A stretch of DNA of 64,000 nucleotides from Umbilicaria muhlenbergii. Taxonomy: Eukaryota; Ascomycota; Lecanoromycetes; Umbilicariales; Umbilicariaceae. The notes beneath the pieces are model-generated. The model saw only the letters and a program-made list of their open reading frames with translations. It was not told the DNA's origin and searched no databases. The stretch covers positions 2,791,506 through 2,855,505 of the forward strand of contig KK106984.1 of assembly GCA_000611775.1 (NCBI GenBank). Reading direction: 5' to 3'. How positions within the stretch are numbered: the first letter of the stretch is position 1; the number at the start of each line of letters is the position of its first letter. Shown piece by piece: positions 33,740 to 44,407 of this stretch. Both the position numbers and the translations under genes were made by a program.

Positions 33740-34705
33740 ATGAGGGTGTCTTATCATTTTTGGCTCACAGTGGGTCTGTTGTTTCTTGCTATTCTATTTT
33801 ACAGCCATTTGGAAATTGTTCGGTCGTCCTGGAAATCCTATCAGACCATACGCAAGTACGACGGCCAGATAGCAAGTATTGATTTTAAGAACTCTACCTC
33901 AAGTCTTATGGTCGCTACCACAGAGACTGAACACATCACCTCTACCGTGTCTCCACCCTCAAATCCCACTGAGACGCCCGCTGCCCCGACCCCATCAAAC
34001 AAAATCATTGTCGTTGGGAAGTTGACCACGGAAAATACTACCTGGATTGAGGAGGAGCTATCTGAGTTAGTGATGCGCTGCCTTTGGTGACAATTCTCTA
34101 TCTTTACTGACAATGTGCGTCGCCATAGCTGGCAAAATGCTATCTATAGCGTGGACAATCTAACCGCGCCACTTCACACGTCGGTGAACAAAGGGAAAGA
34201 ATCGAATGTCTACCTTACCTATATCATCGAGAACTACGAATCTCTCCCTGGCACTATCGTATTCCTTCATGCCCACAGGGATGGCTGGCCCACAGGCTGG
34301 CACAATGACGCCAGTGACTACAGCAACGTGCTCTCTGTACAAAATCTGCAACTCGACTTTATCCAAGAGAACGGATATGCAAATCTCCGCTGCACATGGG
34401 TTCCTGGCTGTCCATCCGAAATCCGGCCATTTCGACAGTCGGACACCGAGGGCGAGAGGCACGTTCCCGAGGAAATCTTTCCGGGCGTATGGAAGTACAT
34501 GTTCGGCGATCTAGCAGTCCCTGAGGAAGTGGGGACTCCGTGTTGTAGTCAGTTTGCCGTGTCGAAAAAGCAGGTCCTGCGGAGACCCAAGGAGGACTAT
34601 ATTCGTTATCGAAACTGGGTCTGGGAAACGCCTGAAGAGGATGAGGTGAGTGGAAGGGTTATGGAATATCTCTGGCATGTTATTTTCGGGCGCGAAGCGG
34701 TCTAG
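33740..34705 (+). CDS. DUF3431 family type II membrane protein
   Basis: Predicted 300 residues, exons 33740-34065 and 34129-34705. An N-terminal anchor, FWLTVGLLFLAILFYSHLEI (about 7-26), is followed by a Thr/Pro-rich spacer and the DUF3431 domain. Splicing produces LSDWQNAIYSVDNLTAPLH, then SNVYLTYIIENYESLPGTIV, FLHAHRDGWPTGWHND, FAVSKKQVLRRPKEDYI and the final MEYLWHVIFG, all standard for this family. The H-x-H region suggests a metal-dependent glycosyltransferase-like fold, which is inference; no activity is established. Start chosen at the ATG immediately before the anchor. Confidence 0.87.
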
Positions 34706-35231
34706 TAAGTCCTTCCATCTTCTATTAAAATACTATACTCTAACTCAAGTAGTTGTCCCATACCTAACCAATGCTATTGTGATGTATATGGGAGGTGTTG
34801 ATGTTCCGCTGGTATAAGATCTCAGTTGCCATTTATAATTACCGGATATTTTGTTTTGGACTCGGTGCCGGGCGGACGTCAAGAAATAGGATGCATTACA
34901 CTGGCGCGTACTTTAAATCCTTTAGCAGCTGTGATTAGGATGACTCATCCTTCCGCTCAAAGAGGTGAAGATACTCGGAAAGTTGCATGTATGATTTCAA
35001 AATCAGCATTTCCACTAAGTATGGCTAAACCATATAGCAGACCCTGACTATGCCTATATAATGAGCTTTAGAAATCATACCTATGCATGACTAAGCCTAT
35101 GTTTAAGAGTCCCTGGGTATACGCATATTTATTCCCAACCTCAGATACCCTTCCCATACCCATACCCGCGACCAACGCGTAGGTCGTAACAAAAACCGTG
35201 CCAAGCACCACCTCAACTCCGCCCCATCCCA
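34706..35231. other. Intergenic, convergent 3' flanks
   Basis: 3' flanks of the DUF3431 gene and of the mannosyltransferase gene. Nothing supported. Confidence 0.55.
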
Positions 35232-36931
35232 TCACCCCTCTTTATCCTCCTCGCACCCATCCCACCTGCCCCCATCCAACCCCGTAACCTGCACAACCCC
35301 AAACGTCCTCTCCAAATGCTCCCTCGTCCTCTGACAAACCACCTCATCCCTCCAAACGCCACTACACCCAATCCGCTCCATCACCATCCACATATCCCGT
35401 TCAGGATCAACATCCCACCCCTCAAACCCCAACTTTTGATCCCGATCCCACGCCTCCACCCCCGGCAGACTCATCAACCGCTTCGCGTTCCGCAACATGC
35501 TGTAGATTCCCTCCGACGGGTTCTCATAGCGCCCTTGGAAGGCGGCGCCCCGGTGCGTGCTGTCGTTGCGGCGGGCTTGCTCGGCGGGGTCTTCGGCGTA
35601 AGTGCCGCACATGAAGTGGCGGATGTCCCATTTGACGATGTTGCAGTGTAGGAACAGGGGGCGCGGGGGGTCGGTTCCGTTGGGGGAAGTGGGGTCGTAT
35701 TGGATCATTGAGATGCCGACGCCGACGGGGCGGTTCTCGACGAGTGTAGAGACGGGGTGCGGGACGAGGAGCCAGAAGGCGTTGAGGGCACGGAGAGCGA
35801 TCGGGAAGGTGTCTTTGTCGACCCAGTCGGCGTCGCCTTGGGTTATGAGGGTGTAGTAGTATTTGGGGCCGTGGAAGTTGTAGTAGGCTGAGAGGCAGAG
35901 AGTCTGTTCAAAGACGAAGCCCGTTAGATAAGCCGCAGTTTGGGTTGCATTTCGTGCAATGTGTGATGGACAAGTGACTTGGGACGAAAACGGGTGTCTT
36001 ACCTTCCAATGCCTCTGCTTATCCCACAGCATCTGACCCGCCTCCACGGTCTGCATATCTGATGGAGCCTGTGCGACTACGTCACTAGTTCCAGTGATAT
36101 ACCCGGTCCTTGGCGACTCTGTGCTCTTCCAATAATCCGGCGACAGAATCGCCCCAGCCTCCTGAAACTCTTTCGAATCAAAGATCGCCTCTGGTTCTCT
36201 GGCCGGAATATTATCAGCGTCCAAACACAGGAATTCTCGAAAAGATGAAACAAAGATTGAAGCAACTTTGAACTGAAAACCTTCAGTGAAACCAGAAACA
36301 TCCACATAATCACTCAGAAGCCGACAGCTAATGCCCTCCCGCGCAAGATTCTCCCATAATCCAATTGTTTTCTCGCTGCTGTCTTTCATCCATGCTTCCG
36401 CAGGTAACGTACCTCTTACATGCTGTAGTGTGCCTAGAGACGTCGTTTGGACATCAGAGTACACACACCAATCACCATCACTATCCCGTGACGATTATAC
36501 AGTTGTCCTGTGTAGGCGGGAATGTCTTGAACGAATGTTGCATGCGTCGCCCGCGCTGCTTCCATCTCTTCCGGACTGATAGATAGCCAATTCTCGGTCG
36601 TCTTCCAGTCTGACGGAGCAGGCATATCGAGCGGGCTACCGGGACGTGGGAACACTTGAGGGGGCTTGTGGGCGTCGAAGAGTTTCACGAGGTCCCCCCA
36701 TAGCTTCGAAGCTGCAGCAGCATCTGCAATTGGGGGCGAAACAGGCAAAGTGTGACACCCAGGCGAAGGGGTAGGTGCAAACATCGTGATAGGACGAATA
36801 GGAGTGCTGTAAATGCAGTGTCCAAAGAGAGAGATGATTAGGACGGCACATCTGATCGTTGATAAACACCTCCATGATTGGTGCTGATTCTGGAAAAACG
36901 TGACGGTCAGAAGACATGCAGTGTTCCTCAA
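35232..36931 (-). CDS. GT71 alpha-1,2-mannosyltransferase (Mnn2-like), apparent frameshift
   Basis: Golgi type II mannosyltransferase of the Mnn2/Mnn5 family, which branches outer-chain mannans. Coding parts are 36003-36931 and 35232-35903, separated by a 99-bp in-frame intron (donor gtaaga, acceptor gaacag) whose removal gives DKQRHWKTLCLSAYYNFHGP. An anchor, CAVLIISLFGHCIYS, lies near residues 28-42. Family motifs: NRHGIVMVIG, TLQHVRGTLPAEAWM, FREFLCLDADNIP (DxD) and YYYTLITQGDADWVDKDTF. Between NRHGIVMVIG and YSDVQTTSLGTLQHVR the frame changes inside an 8-base CA/GT run at 36461-36468. One fewer dinucleotide unit would keep one frame and match the family spacing. It may be a sequencing slip or a real lesion. 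The start is provisional. Confidence 0.75.
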
Positions 36932-37389
36932 AGCCCTAACATAGGAACATCAACTTGCACGTGCTTAGCTGCGTCGATGCCATGCTCAACAAGTGCGCAA
37001 CCTTTGAGTAGTCGACCAGCTACCTAGCTGGCCCTTGTGGCTAAGGGTTCAATCTGCAGAGGTTCCCTTCCCTCCTCATCATGAGCGGAACCTAATGGCG
37101 CTTGTACGTTCTCGCGTCCTGCGCCCCCTAGCATGTACTCCGCACAATTAGTCCGCGCAAAACCCTTCTACCATAATATCTCAAGCTCGGCTAGGAAGTC
37201 TCCCGCCTTCTCTATACCTTTGGTGTACACCAACAGCTCAGCAGATCCCACGTCATATACATTACGGTAGATCTTCTCGTGCCCCTTTCGAACAAAGTTG
37301 AAAAGTCATCGCTCACCTCCATTTGCTCTATCAACTGTGAGTTCTCGTTCCTCTAAGTAAGGTTTGCGGGGGTCTCGTGCTCAGCATTA
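36932..37389. other. Intergenic region
   Basis: Upstream region of the mannosyltransferase gene and 3' flank of the cysteine-rich membrane protein gene. No supported feature. Confidence 0.5.
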
Positions 37390-38500
37390 TTAGGATCCGT
37401 ATCTCATTCCTTCCAACTCAAGTATATCATCGTAGCCCATCTCAGCCGGCCTTTCATCGCCCAGTTCAATCCCACGATACTCTCCCGGGAGCTCCTGTAC
37501 CTCGACCGGAACGAAGTTGTGTGATATGTGACGACTGTGATCTCTGCTTGTGGCTTCGCTTGAGCCTGGGATGTTGGAAGGCTCAGCTCGCTTTGCTTGT
37601 TTGGCTTTGCGAGCTTTGCTAATGTAAATCCAAGTGATTACAAGAAGAAGTACAAGCGCTGCACCACCGATCGCGGCACCAGCTATGCTGCCCGCAACAG
37701 CTCCACCGTTTAGACCTTGCGACGCTTTTGATGTGGGTGACGGAGGTGCAGGTAATGAGGAAGGGGCTGGAGAAGTGACAAGAGATGAGACGTGAGTTGA
37801 AGGGATGTCTGAAGATGATGAGGATTTGTAAGGCACAGTAGAGGCTGCGACAGAAGTTGTAGAGGTAATAGAAGTCGTTAAGGAGATTGATGAGAGACCC
37901 AAAGATGAATTGATGGCTAAAATAACGGTAGAAGTCCGAAATAAAGTGGAAGAGGCTGTAGAAGGGAAAGCGGAGGTTGAGGAAGAGGGAGTAGCCGGCG
38001 TCATAGAATAAATGAACGTCCCGCTAAAAGTGCCGCACCCAAGTGCTGTAATTGGCCCTGGGTAAATATTTGTATGGCACATGGGGCTCTCACTTGCACT
38101 AATGTATCAATCAGCGACTCATGCAGATACATCATAAACCTGATTATAGGACAGCTGACCAGCAAGTCACCATAGGCGCAGTAAGAGTGTACGAACATAG
38201 CGTCCCGGGGGTGGCCGCATAGTCAAGACACCCCACTATAAAGCGGCCACTGGGGAATCCGTCTTGGGCAGAGCAAGATAGGTAGGTGTTTCCAGTGTAG
38301 CTGGTGCTTGCGCAACCATAGTTTGGCCCGCAGTAGTCCCAATGGTCTGCAGTGCTTTGTTATTAGCTTTGACTATCAACTAGTCAAGATTGCTTATAGC
38401 TGTTACATCCTCCCCCAGATTCCGTAAACATCCCGCATACGTTCTCACTGGGAGTTGTTTGTCGCTTTTCCCGGCTGGGTTGAGTATTCCGCGCCGCCAT
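37390..38500 (-). CDS. Cys-rich ectodomain, Ser/Thr stalk, single-pass membrane protein
   Basis: Exons 37390-38098, 38160-38346 and 38407 upward. The ectodomain includes NVCGMFTESGGG, then HWDYCGPNYGCASTSYTG, GFPSGRFIVGCLDYAATPG and TCCASESPMCHTNIYPGP, with about ten Cys. A Ser/Thr-rich stalk of about 90 residues leads to the membrane segment GGAVAGSIAGAAIGGAALVL followed by LLVITWIYI. The cytosolic tail is about 75 residues, with PVEVQELPGEYRGIELGDE. The layout recalls fungal stress-sensor or receptor-like proteins (WSC/Mid2 style), but the Cys pattern is not one I can name. The 5' end is unresolved: 38500 is the first ATG in the last clear frame, but a further 5' exon with a signal peptide (perhaps starting at 38651, where a hydrophobic segment occurs) is likely. 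Confidence 0.65.
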
Positions 38501-39771
38501 GAGAGCCAAGACCTGACTGGGAAGTATCGTCATCAACAACAACGAGATAAAATTTGGACACATGTTGTCTAATGTAGTATAGACTCGAATCCACAGAAGG
38601 GAAGCTGCAGAGTAAGAACGGGAAGAAACAGCTCTTAAGGACAGTATTCATCTTGGAGGAAGCTCTACACATGCCGCACGCAAGGCTTGTCCATAGTGTT
38701 TTATCCTTTCGTTGCCTCATGCTGTGTGGCAGAGGAAATCACACAGCGCTCGGAATGAATGGACAGTCTGCAGCAACAGCTTTTGCCTCGCCGCTGGGTT
38801 GCGTGCAAGGGGTTCTCTCTATCAAAGGAGCAAGATTTCTTGAGCGGTCGTTGGATTTCCAACCGGTGTATTTAAACCCAACCAATTAATACCAGCAGCG
38901 CAAGCTTTCAGAACGACTAAGCCGAACACTCAGCCCACACCGTTCTTAAGTTTGCAGCCCAGAGCCCCTGAGCCTCTGCAAGACGATAGAGAGAGCAATC
39001 GAAGCGTGATAACAGCGCCCGTTCCATAGTACGATGAAGCTGCTTTGCTCATATTTAGCTCGAACAGAGCTGCCGATTCGTCAAACCAATACCTATTGTC
39101 CTGTTTGACGTCATTAGTTCCACAACCGGAATGACCCGCTCACTTTTCTCGCTCCCCTCTCGCCTTGCCGCCATCATCTTCTCCAACTAAGACCATTGGC
39201 ATTGGGAAAGCAGAGCGCAGAAATTTATCGATTCGGAATGAGGCCCCATCTACCGCTGACCACTGTTGCTTAGACTTCGTCAAATAACGATTTTGAGTGT
39301 GATTATCCCTGCGACGAAGCACGTGCTCTGCCAACGCTCTTCGAGAATTCACATTCAAAGGATTGCAAAAGAGCCTTGCTCCTTCAACCTTGCGGTTCCA
39401 TCCTGTGCTGCGACCAAATGCCAATGATCCTGCCAATGATAGTCGTCGAGTCCAAAGCGAGCAGGGCCTCTATTGCTCAGGAGTACATTCCTGGACACAG
39501 CATAGCGATCTTTGTCGAGAAGCATAGCCGGATTTATGACCATGTGATAGCATGTGTCGCGCGACAGTATCGAAAGAGATGGGACTGTTGTCCATTAATA
39601 TGTACGACCCTATGAAGGTTGCTGTGTGTATATACATATACGCCGGCTGAATGTAAAAGGCTATGAGGCCTGCCTCCCAGAACGCCTCAAAACTTTCCGT
39701 CTTGAATAATGGTATCTTGAACGAAAGTCTGAAAGAAAAGATATGCTCTTAAATGTCAACATCGCACTCGA
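38501..39771. other. Intergenic region, possible missing 5' exon
   Basis: Probably contains the first exon and promoter of the cysteine-rich membrane protein gene: a hydrophobic stretch starting at 38651 (minus) and a TTTAAATA box near 38868-38876 fit that. ORFs at 39140-39543 (minus) have no recognisable domain. Nothing else seen. Confidence 0.45.
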
Positions 39772-40619
39772 TCAAGCATATAACCAGTACTCGGCCGCAT
39801 ATTGGACCACGAACGCTGCCGGTTGCCCTGCACAGGTAGGTGGTGGAACGCCCCCAGCGGTATTGAGCCTGTAGACCTCCTGCACGACCCCCTCCGAACC
39901 TTCCACCACCACCGCCTGCAGTTGTAACCAGGGCACGTTGCCATACCCAACGATTTTCGAGCTCGCGGTCGCTGGCGCCACGGATGCTGCCTTCTTCTTG
40001 CTGTAGGTGACGCCGAAGTCGCCGTTGCTGGTCACGAGATTGAAGGTGGGGGTGGTGAGATCTGAAAAGTAATGGTAGCCGGAAAGAAGAAGGTTGGAAG
40101 GCGCCAGTGAATTCGAGCTGGTTGGGACTGGGTACGCGAGAGCGGCAGCAGGGAGCGTGGCCAGGATATCGGGGTATAGTGCTGCAATGCATGAAGCGTT
40201 GAAGAGAGTTGCTATGGCACCGTTGGGGGCAGGGACGTCGGCGGACGTGTTGGATGCGCATGTGTAGTTCTATGGAGGATTAGTACATCTGGGGTGGTAG
40301 AGCGAAAGTGAACGAGAATACTGACTTGGGTTCCTCGGCCGATTGCGACATGGTATACGGAGAGGCCAGGCGAAGGCGACGGTAGAGGCGTAGGAGCTGT
40401 CGGCGGAGCCGCTGACGCGACGTTACAAGCCGGAGCAGTCGAAACTTTGATCCCTTTCTTCACCGCAGCAACACGCCTGCCCACGGCACTGTAATAATCC
40501 CGTACAGGCGCTGGCCAATCATGGTTTTCTCGTGATGCAATGGAAGCCGAGGCAGCCAAACTGCTAAGTACAGTGACGAAGAGTAGTGTGCAATGCATGA
40601 TGAGGTTGGAAAGAGGCAC
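39772..40619 (-). CDS. Secreted DUF3455 protein
   Basis: Predicted 263 residues, exons 40326-40619 and 39772-40269, with a 56-bp intron (donor gtcagt). Signal peptide MHCTLLFVTVLSSLAASASI, with the ORF starting seven residues earlier. DUF3455 features: LSVYHVAIGRGTQNYTCAS (joined by splicing), GAIATLFNASCIAAL, YHYFSDLTTPTFNL, VPWLQLQAVVVEGSEGV and VYRLNTAGGVPPPTC, ending in AAEYWLYA. The family is widespread in secreted fungal proteins and is sometimes called malate dehydrogenase-like in databases without support. Function unknown. A Pro-rich linker (about 70-85) precedes the domain. Confidence 0.88.
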
Positions 40620-41597
40620 AGCCTGATTCGGGTTCGGAGAGGGTCAATTGCTTCGACACGACAGTAATAGCAATTGATGATGGCGAGCAGTGAGTGCGAT
40701 AATATATCGGTCATGATGATGCTTTATGTAGAAGGGTGTCACAAGGTGTGCTATTGTGGGCATTGAAACGGTCGAAGATGAGAGGTCTATAAACAGCTGT
40801 GAGGGCGCCGACGCGCCGTGGGCGCATACAGGTACCTTAGGAGGGGGAAGCCAGTGCAGCAGGGGAGCGAGGGGTGCTCTGATTCGTCCCGACGGCGGAA
40901 GCGAAGCATTAGAGCGGGCGGCTCCACTAGCGTACCCGAAACGTGGAGAGCCTCAGCCAGGCTTCATTTGCAGCCAATGGCTTGGTCTTGGCCATTGCTC
41001 GCGTGCTGCCGACGACGCTGATTTGCTCCGTGCTTCCTCGTAGGCTCTTGATCATGCACCTGACACTTCATACGGCGACAAAGGCGACCCCTCAGTGGAC
41101 ACGACAGCTGACGTACAGTTGGTGAAGTTTGCACTGCTGCTGTCTGTTGGTCCCGGCTTCTCGCCTCGGTCGAACAACAAGGTTATCTTTAGCGTTGGTC
41201 TGTTACTGTGATTTGCCCGCGTCCTCAGTGCTTGGAGCCAGCTGTCAGGCTGTTTTTAGCCGACCGTGAAGATCCACCCCGGCGCTTCGGAGAGCTTGGA
41301 ATGCTTGAGCATTGCTATACTGGGACTGAACGTCGTGCTAGACCGTGACCGGCGGAGAATTAACTGCCAAACACGTATGATCCATGTATGGCAGTCCTGG
41401 CAAATGCGACCGTGGCTTTTCGGATCCAAGGCTCGTGCGACCTAACAATCATAATCTAGGCCCTTCAACAGCCAAGCTAAGAGCGGACAGAGGGAATGGA
41501 AAGCAGTTCGAGCGGTTGCGAACATCAGGCTCGATCAGGAACTAGTGCGGGTTGGAGCACCACAAGGATCTTCTCGTTTGAAGCTAGCTTACTTAGC
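40620..41597. other. Intergenic region
   Basis: Upstream region of the DUF3455 gene and 3' flank of coy1. ORFs in 40756-41125 overlap in several frames without support. Nothing else is seen. Confidence 0.5.
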
Positions 41598-44104
41598 TCA
41601 GATGGGATCGGCCTGGAAACCCTCTTGGTGCCAGTCACCGTGGTGTGCATCAGCCCCGGGAGTGTTACCAAGGCCACCACCTCCGACCACGGACGCTGCT
41701 GCCTCGCCCAGGTTACTGGCATGCTTTTCAATGTCGGCCGTCTGCATCCAGTAAAGCATGAGGAAGATTAAAACGTGTAACGCCAAGCAATAGGCTGCAA
41801 ACAAGTTTCTGCTGGTCCTGTTGGCCAATACCATGCGGGTAATGGAAAACACAACACGTTCAGGCAAGCTCATCCGCTTGTACGCTCTAGTTGATTCGCG
41901 GCCACGAAATGCGGCAAAAGGAGAGATGTTGGATTCGTACGCCGACCGATACCTGTCCAAAGACAGACTAGATGGCGTATCCGATGACATCTGAATTGCA
42001 GTGGAATGAGGATCCCGCGAATACGCCGTCGCCGAAGATGACTGCTGTCCTCTGTTGTAAGTCGAGACATAACGAGTTTTTTCGTACAAGTTCAGATTGT
42101 CTTTCTGCAATGATGCGATTTCCTGACGCAAGGTAGACACCGTGCTGTACTGCTTCGACAGCTCCTCCTCTAGCTGAGAGTTCTTCTGCTTGAAGCGGTC
42201 TCTTTGCGCTTGGACCATGGGTAGTATCCCAGAGCCACCGCCTACTGGCTCTCCGGCGCGAATTGCTTCCAGTGTGTTCTGAGGGCTGCCATGTGGATCA
42301 AAGCCAGAGATGATCGACGATGTTGGGGATGCTCTCCCCCGACGACCAGCAAATGAGCTTGCAGCATACGATGGATAGCGCGAAGTATATGTCCCAGCCG
42401 TCGACATGGCTGACGATGGGAGGTTATTCGAGCTGCCTTCTTGGACCCTAGCAAGGTCATTCTCAAGGGTAGCATTCAAATTTTGGCAGCGTTCGAGCTC
42501 TGCGTTAGTGCTCGAGAGAGTTTCCTGCAACTCCCCGACTTGTTGCTGTAGCTGCTGATGCGATACCCTTAGCACAGCCATCTCATCACCGAGCTTCTTA
42601 TTCCGAGCCAGTAATAACTGTTCTAGGGTCTCTTTCTTATCTTTCCCGATTGCTCCGTTGCTTGTGCCGTTACTGTTTACCGCTAATGGCCCGCTAGTCA
42701 TCACGTCCGTATCTAGGTCGTCTTCATCCCCAGTGGAAAACTCGATAGACTGGAACAGCTTGTAAGCGGCATAGCACCTTCTACAAGGGACAGCCACACT
42801 ACCTTGAAAACCTCCAACTCCCTCTTGATATTTGGATAATCACTCCACTGTTGGATCCGCTTCCGTAGATCTTCTCTCTCACGCTGTAGGACTTGTACAT
42901 CTTTCTCAACGGCGCGTAGACGTCCGTCCCATTTCCTCGTTTCGGTATCCCGTTCTAATTTCGCAGCATCTAGTTTCCGGAGAAGGACTGTATTCTCGGA
43001 CTGTAAGTGAGTGAAAGCAGGATCGTCCTCAACCGCGGGCCTTTGTATGGTATGTGATGAGGACTGCGCAAGCTCGAGCCGAAGCTGTTCGTTCCTCGCC
43101 TCAACCTCGGCAAGCCGATGACTCGTTCTTTCCAATTCAGAGCTCACAATCTCCAGTTCTGCCGCACTTGCAGAAGCCCGCTGGCCATCATTATCACCAT
43201 CCTCACCGCGCCCCAGTCGCTGTGCAACCTCATAGCTAGCTTTGATCTCATTCAAAAGCCGCTCCTGCTTTTCTAACTTTTCTTCCAAGCTCCGCTCTTT
43301 CGCTTCCCAGTTATCTTTCTTCTCGTCAATCACGGCTTGCCAAGACACCTCAATCTCTTTCGCCCTGGATTCCTGCGATACTTCCAAGGCCTTTCGTGTG
43401 TTACGTTCCTGTTCCAATTGCTGCTCGGTTGCCTCAAGTTGTTGTGTAATACGACTGACACTTTTCTGTAGGTGTTCGTTTTCCAAGGTGATCTTTGGAA
43501 GTGTGTCCTCTGTTATCAGTAGTGAGTCGACGGAGGCCTCTAGTAGAGGATAAGGATCTGGGGCTTCGGAAATGGAGGAATATAATTGTAAGAACGCCGA
43601 AGAAGTGGTCTTTCCGTGATTGGTCAGAAGATCAATGAAGCCCTGGTATGCTACAAGGTCGGGCTTAGTATCGAATCCGCTGTAGCTCTGGAGCAGGCCT
43701 ACCTTTGAGAAGGCCCTTGAACTCCCCGAGCTTTGCAGCGTCGTCAAGTTTCCTGAAGTCCTTTGTTTTCTGGGCCAAATCTTTGCGTTGTATCAAGGCA
43801 TCCCGCTGATGTGAAACGATGTCTGATGCGGTGTTGTCAAGTTCAGGCACGAGCTTGGTAAGATCAATATCTAGGTAGTCACAGTTTAGCCGGTATCTGT
43901 ATCAAATGGGAACATAAGGGACCGACTCCTCCATGCTGCTATGGCCTTCTGGAACTTGTTTTCATCGTCAAGAGATCGGGTTGGACCGTTCCCAAGTGCT
44001 GTAGCAGGCGTAGTGGCTCCAGGTGCTGCATGCGAGCTATCTGTAGCGCCGTCCAGGCCACTGTCATGAGATGCCCTGATTTCCGCAGTAGCTGCGACGT
44101 CCAT
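41598..44104 (-). CDS. coy1: Golgin Coy1 / CASP family
   Basis: Coiled-coil Golgi tail-anchored protein, the CASP homologue involved in retrograde intra-Golgi traffic. Exons 43927-44104, 43703-43870, 42803-43650 and 41598-42749 give 781 residues. Splicing produces KFQKAIAAWRNIDLTKLVPE and then LLKAYQGFIDLLT. Most of the protein is heptad-rich coiled coil (about 120-560). The diagnostic C-terminus has RMSLPERVVFSITRMVLANR, then NLFAAYCLALHVLIFLMLYW as the membrane anchor near residue 730. The first intron uses the weak donor gtcggt. Head-to-head with vps3, with 303 bp between start codons, so two membrane-traffic genes share a promoter region. Confidence 0.95.
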
Positions 44105-44407
44105 GCTGCATTGGCTAGCTTCGTACAGCTCCTGAACCTGAGCTAGCTCATCAAATAATACTGTGCCTAGAAAGTATTGTTTCTTTAGACCAAGACGGAT
44201 ATATTTGAGGACAGCCTGACGATGAAGATGCCACGCGTGTCGGTGTATTCTTCACCGAGCTCCGATTGAAGCTCAAGCTTCACCCCTGCACGTGCCCTGC
44301 GAAGATCATTGACCTGGATGACATCCACCGTGAGCTTCTTAACCGCCAAATTCATGATCAATCTCTTTACCTCTGTGGATTGGGAGCAGTAAAGAGATTG
44401 CTTTGCA
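44105..44407. promoter_or_regulatory. Shared divergent promoter coy1/vps3
   Basis: A 303-bp interval between divergent start codons of two endomembrane genes. An ORF crossing it on the minus strand (44185-44538) is a shadow of the vps3 first exon. Confidence 0.6.

Noticed and set aside
36434-36468. A 33-bp intron explaining the GT71 frame change
   Set aside because: Too short for a fungal spliceosomal intron, and it would delete residues that fit the family alignment.
39140-39543. Two overlapping minus-strand ORFs
   Set aside because: No family resemblance and no convincing splice joining them.
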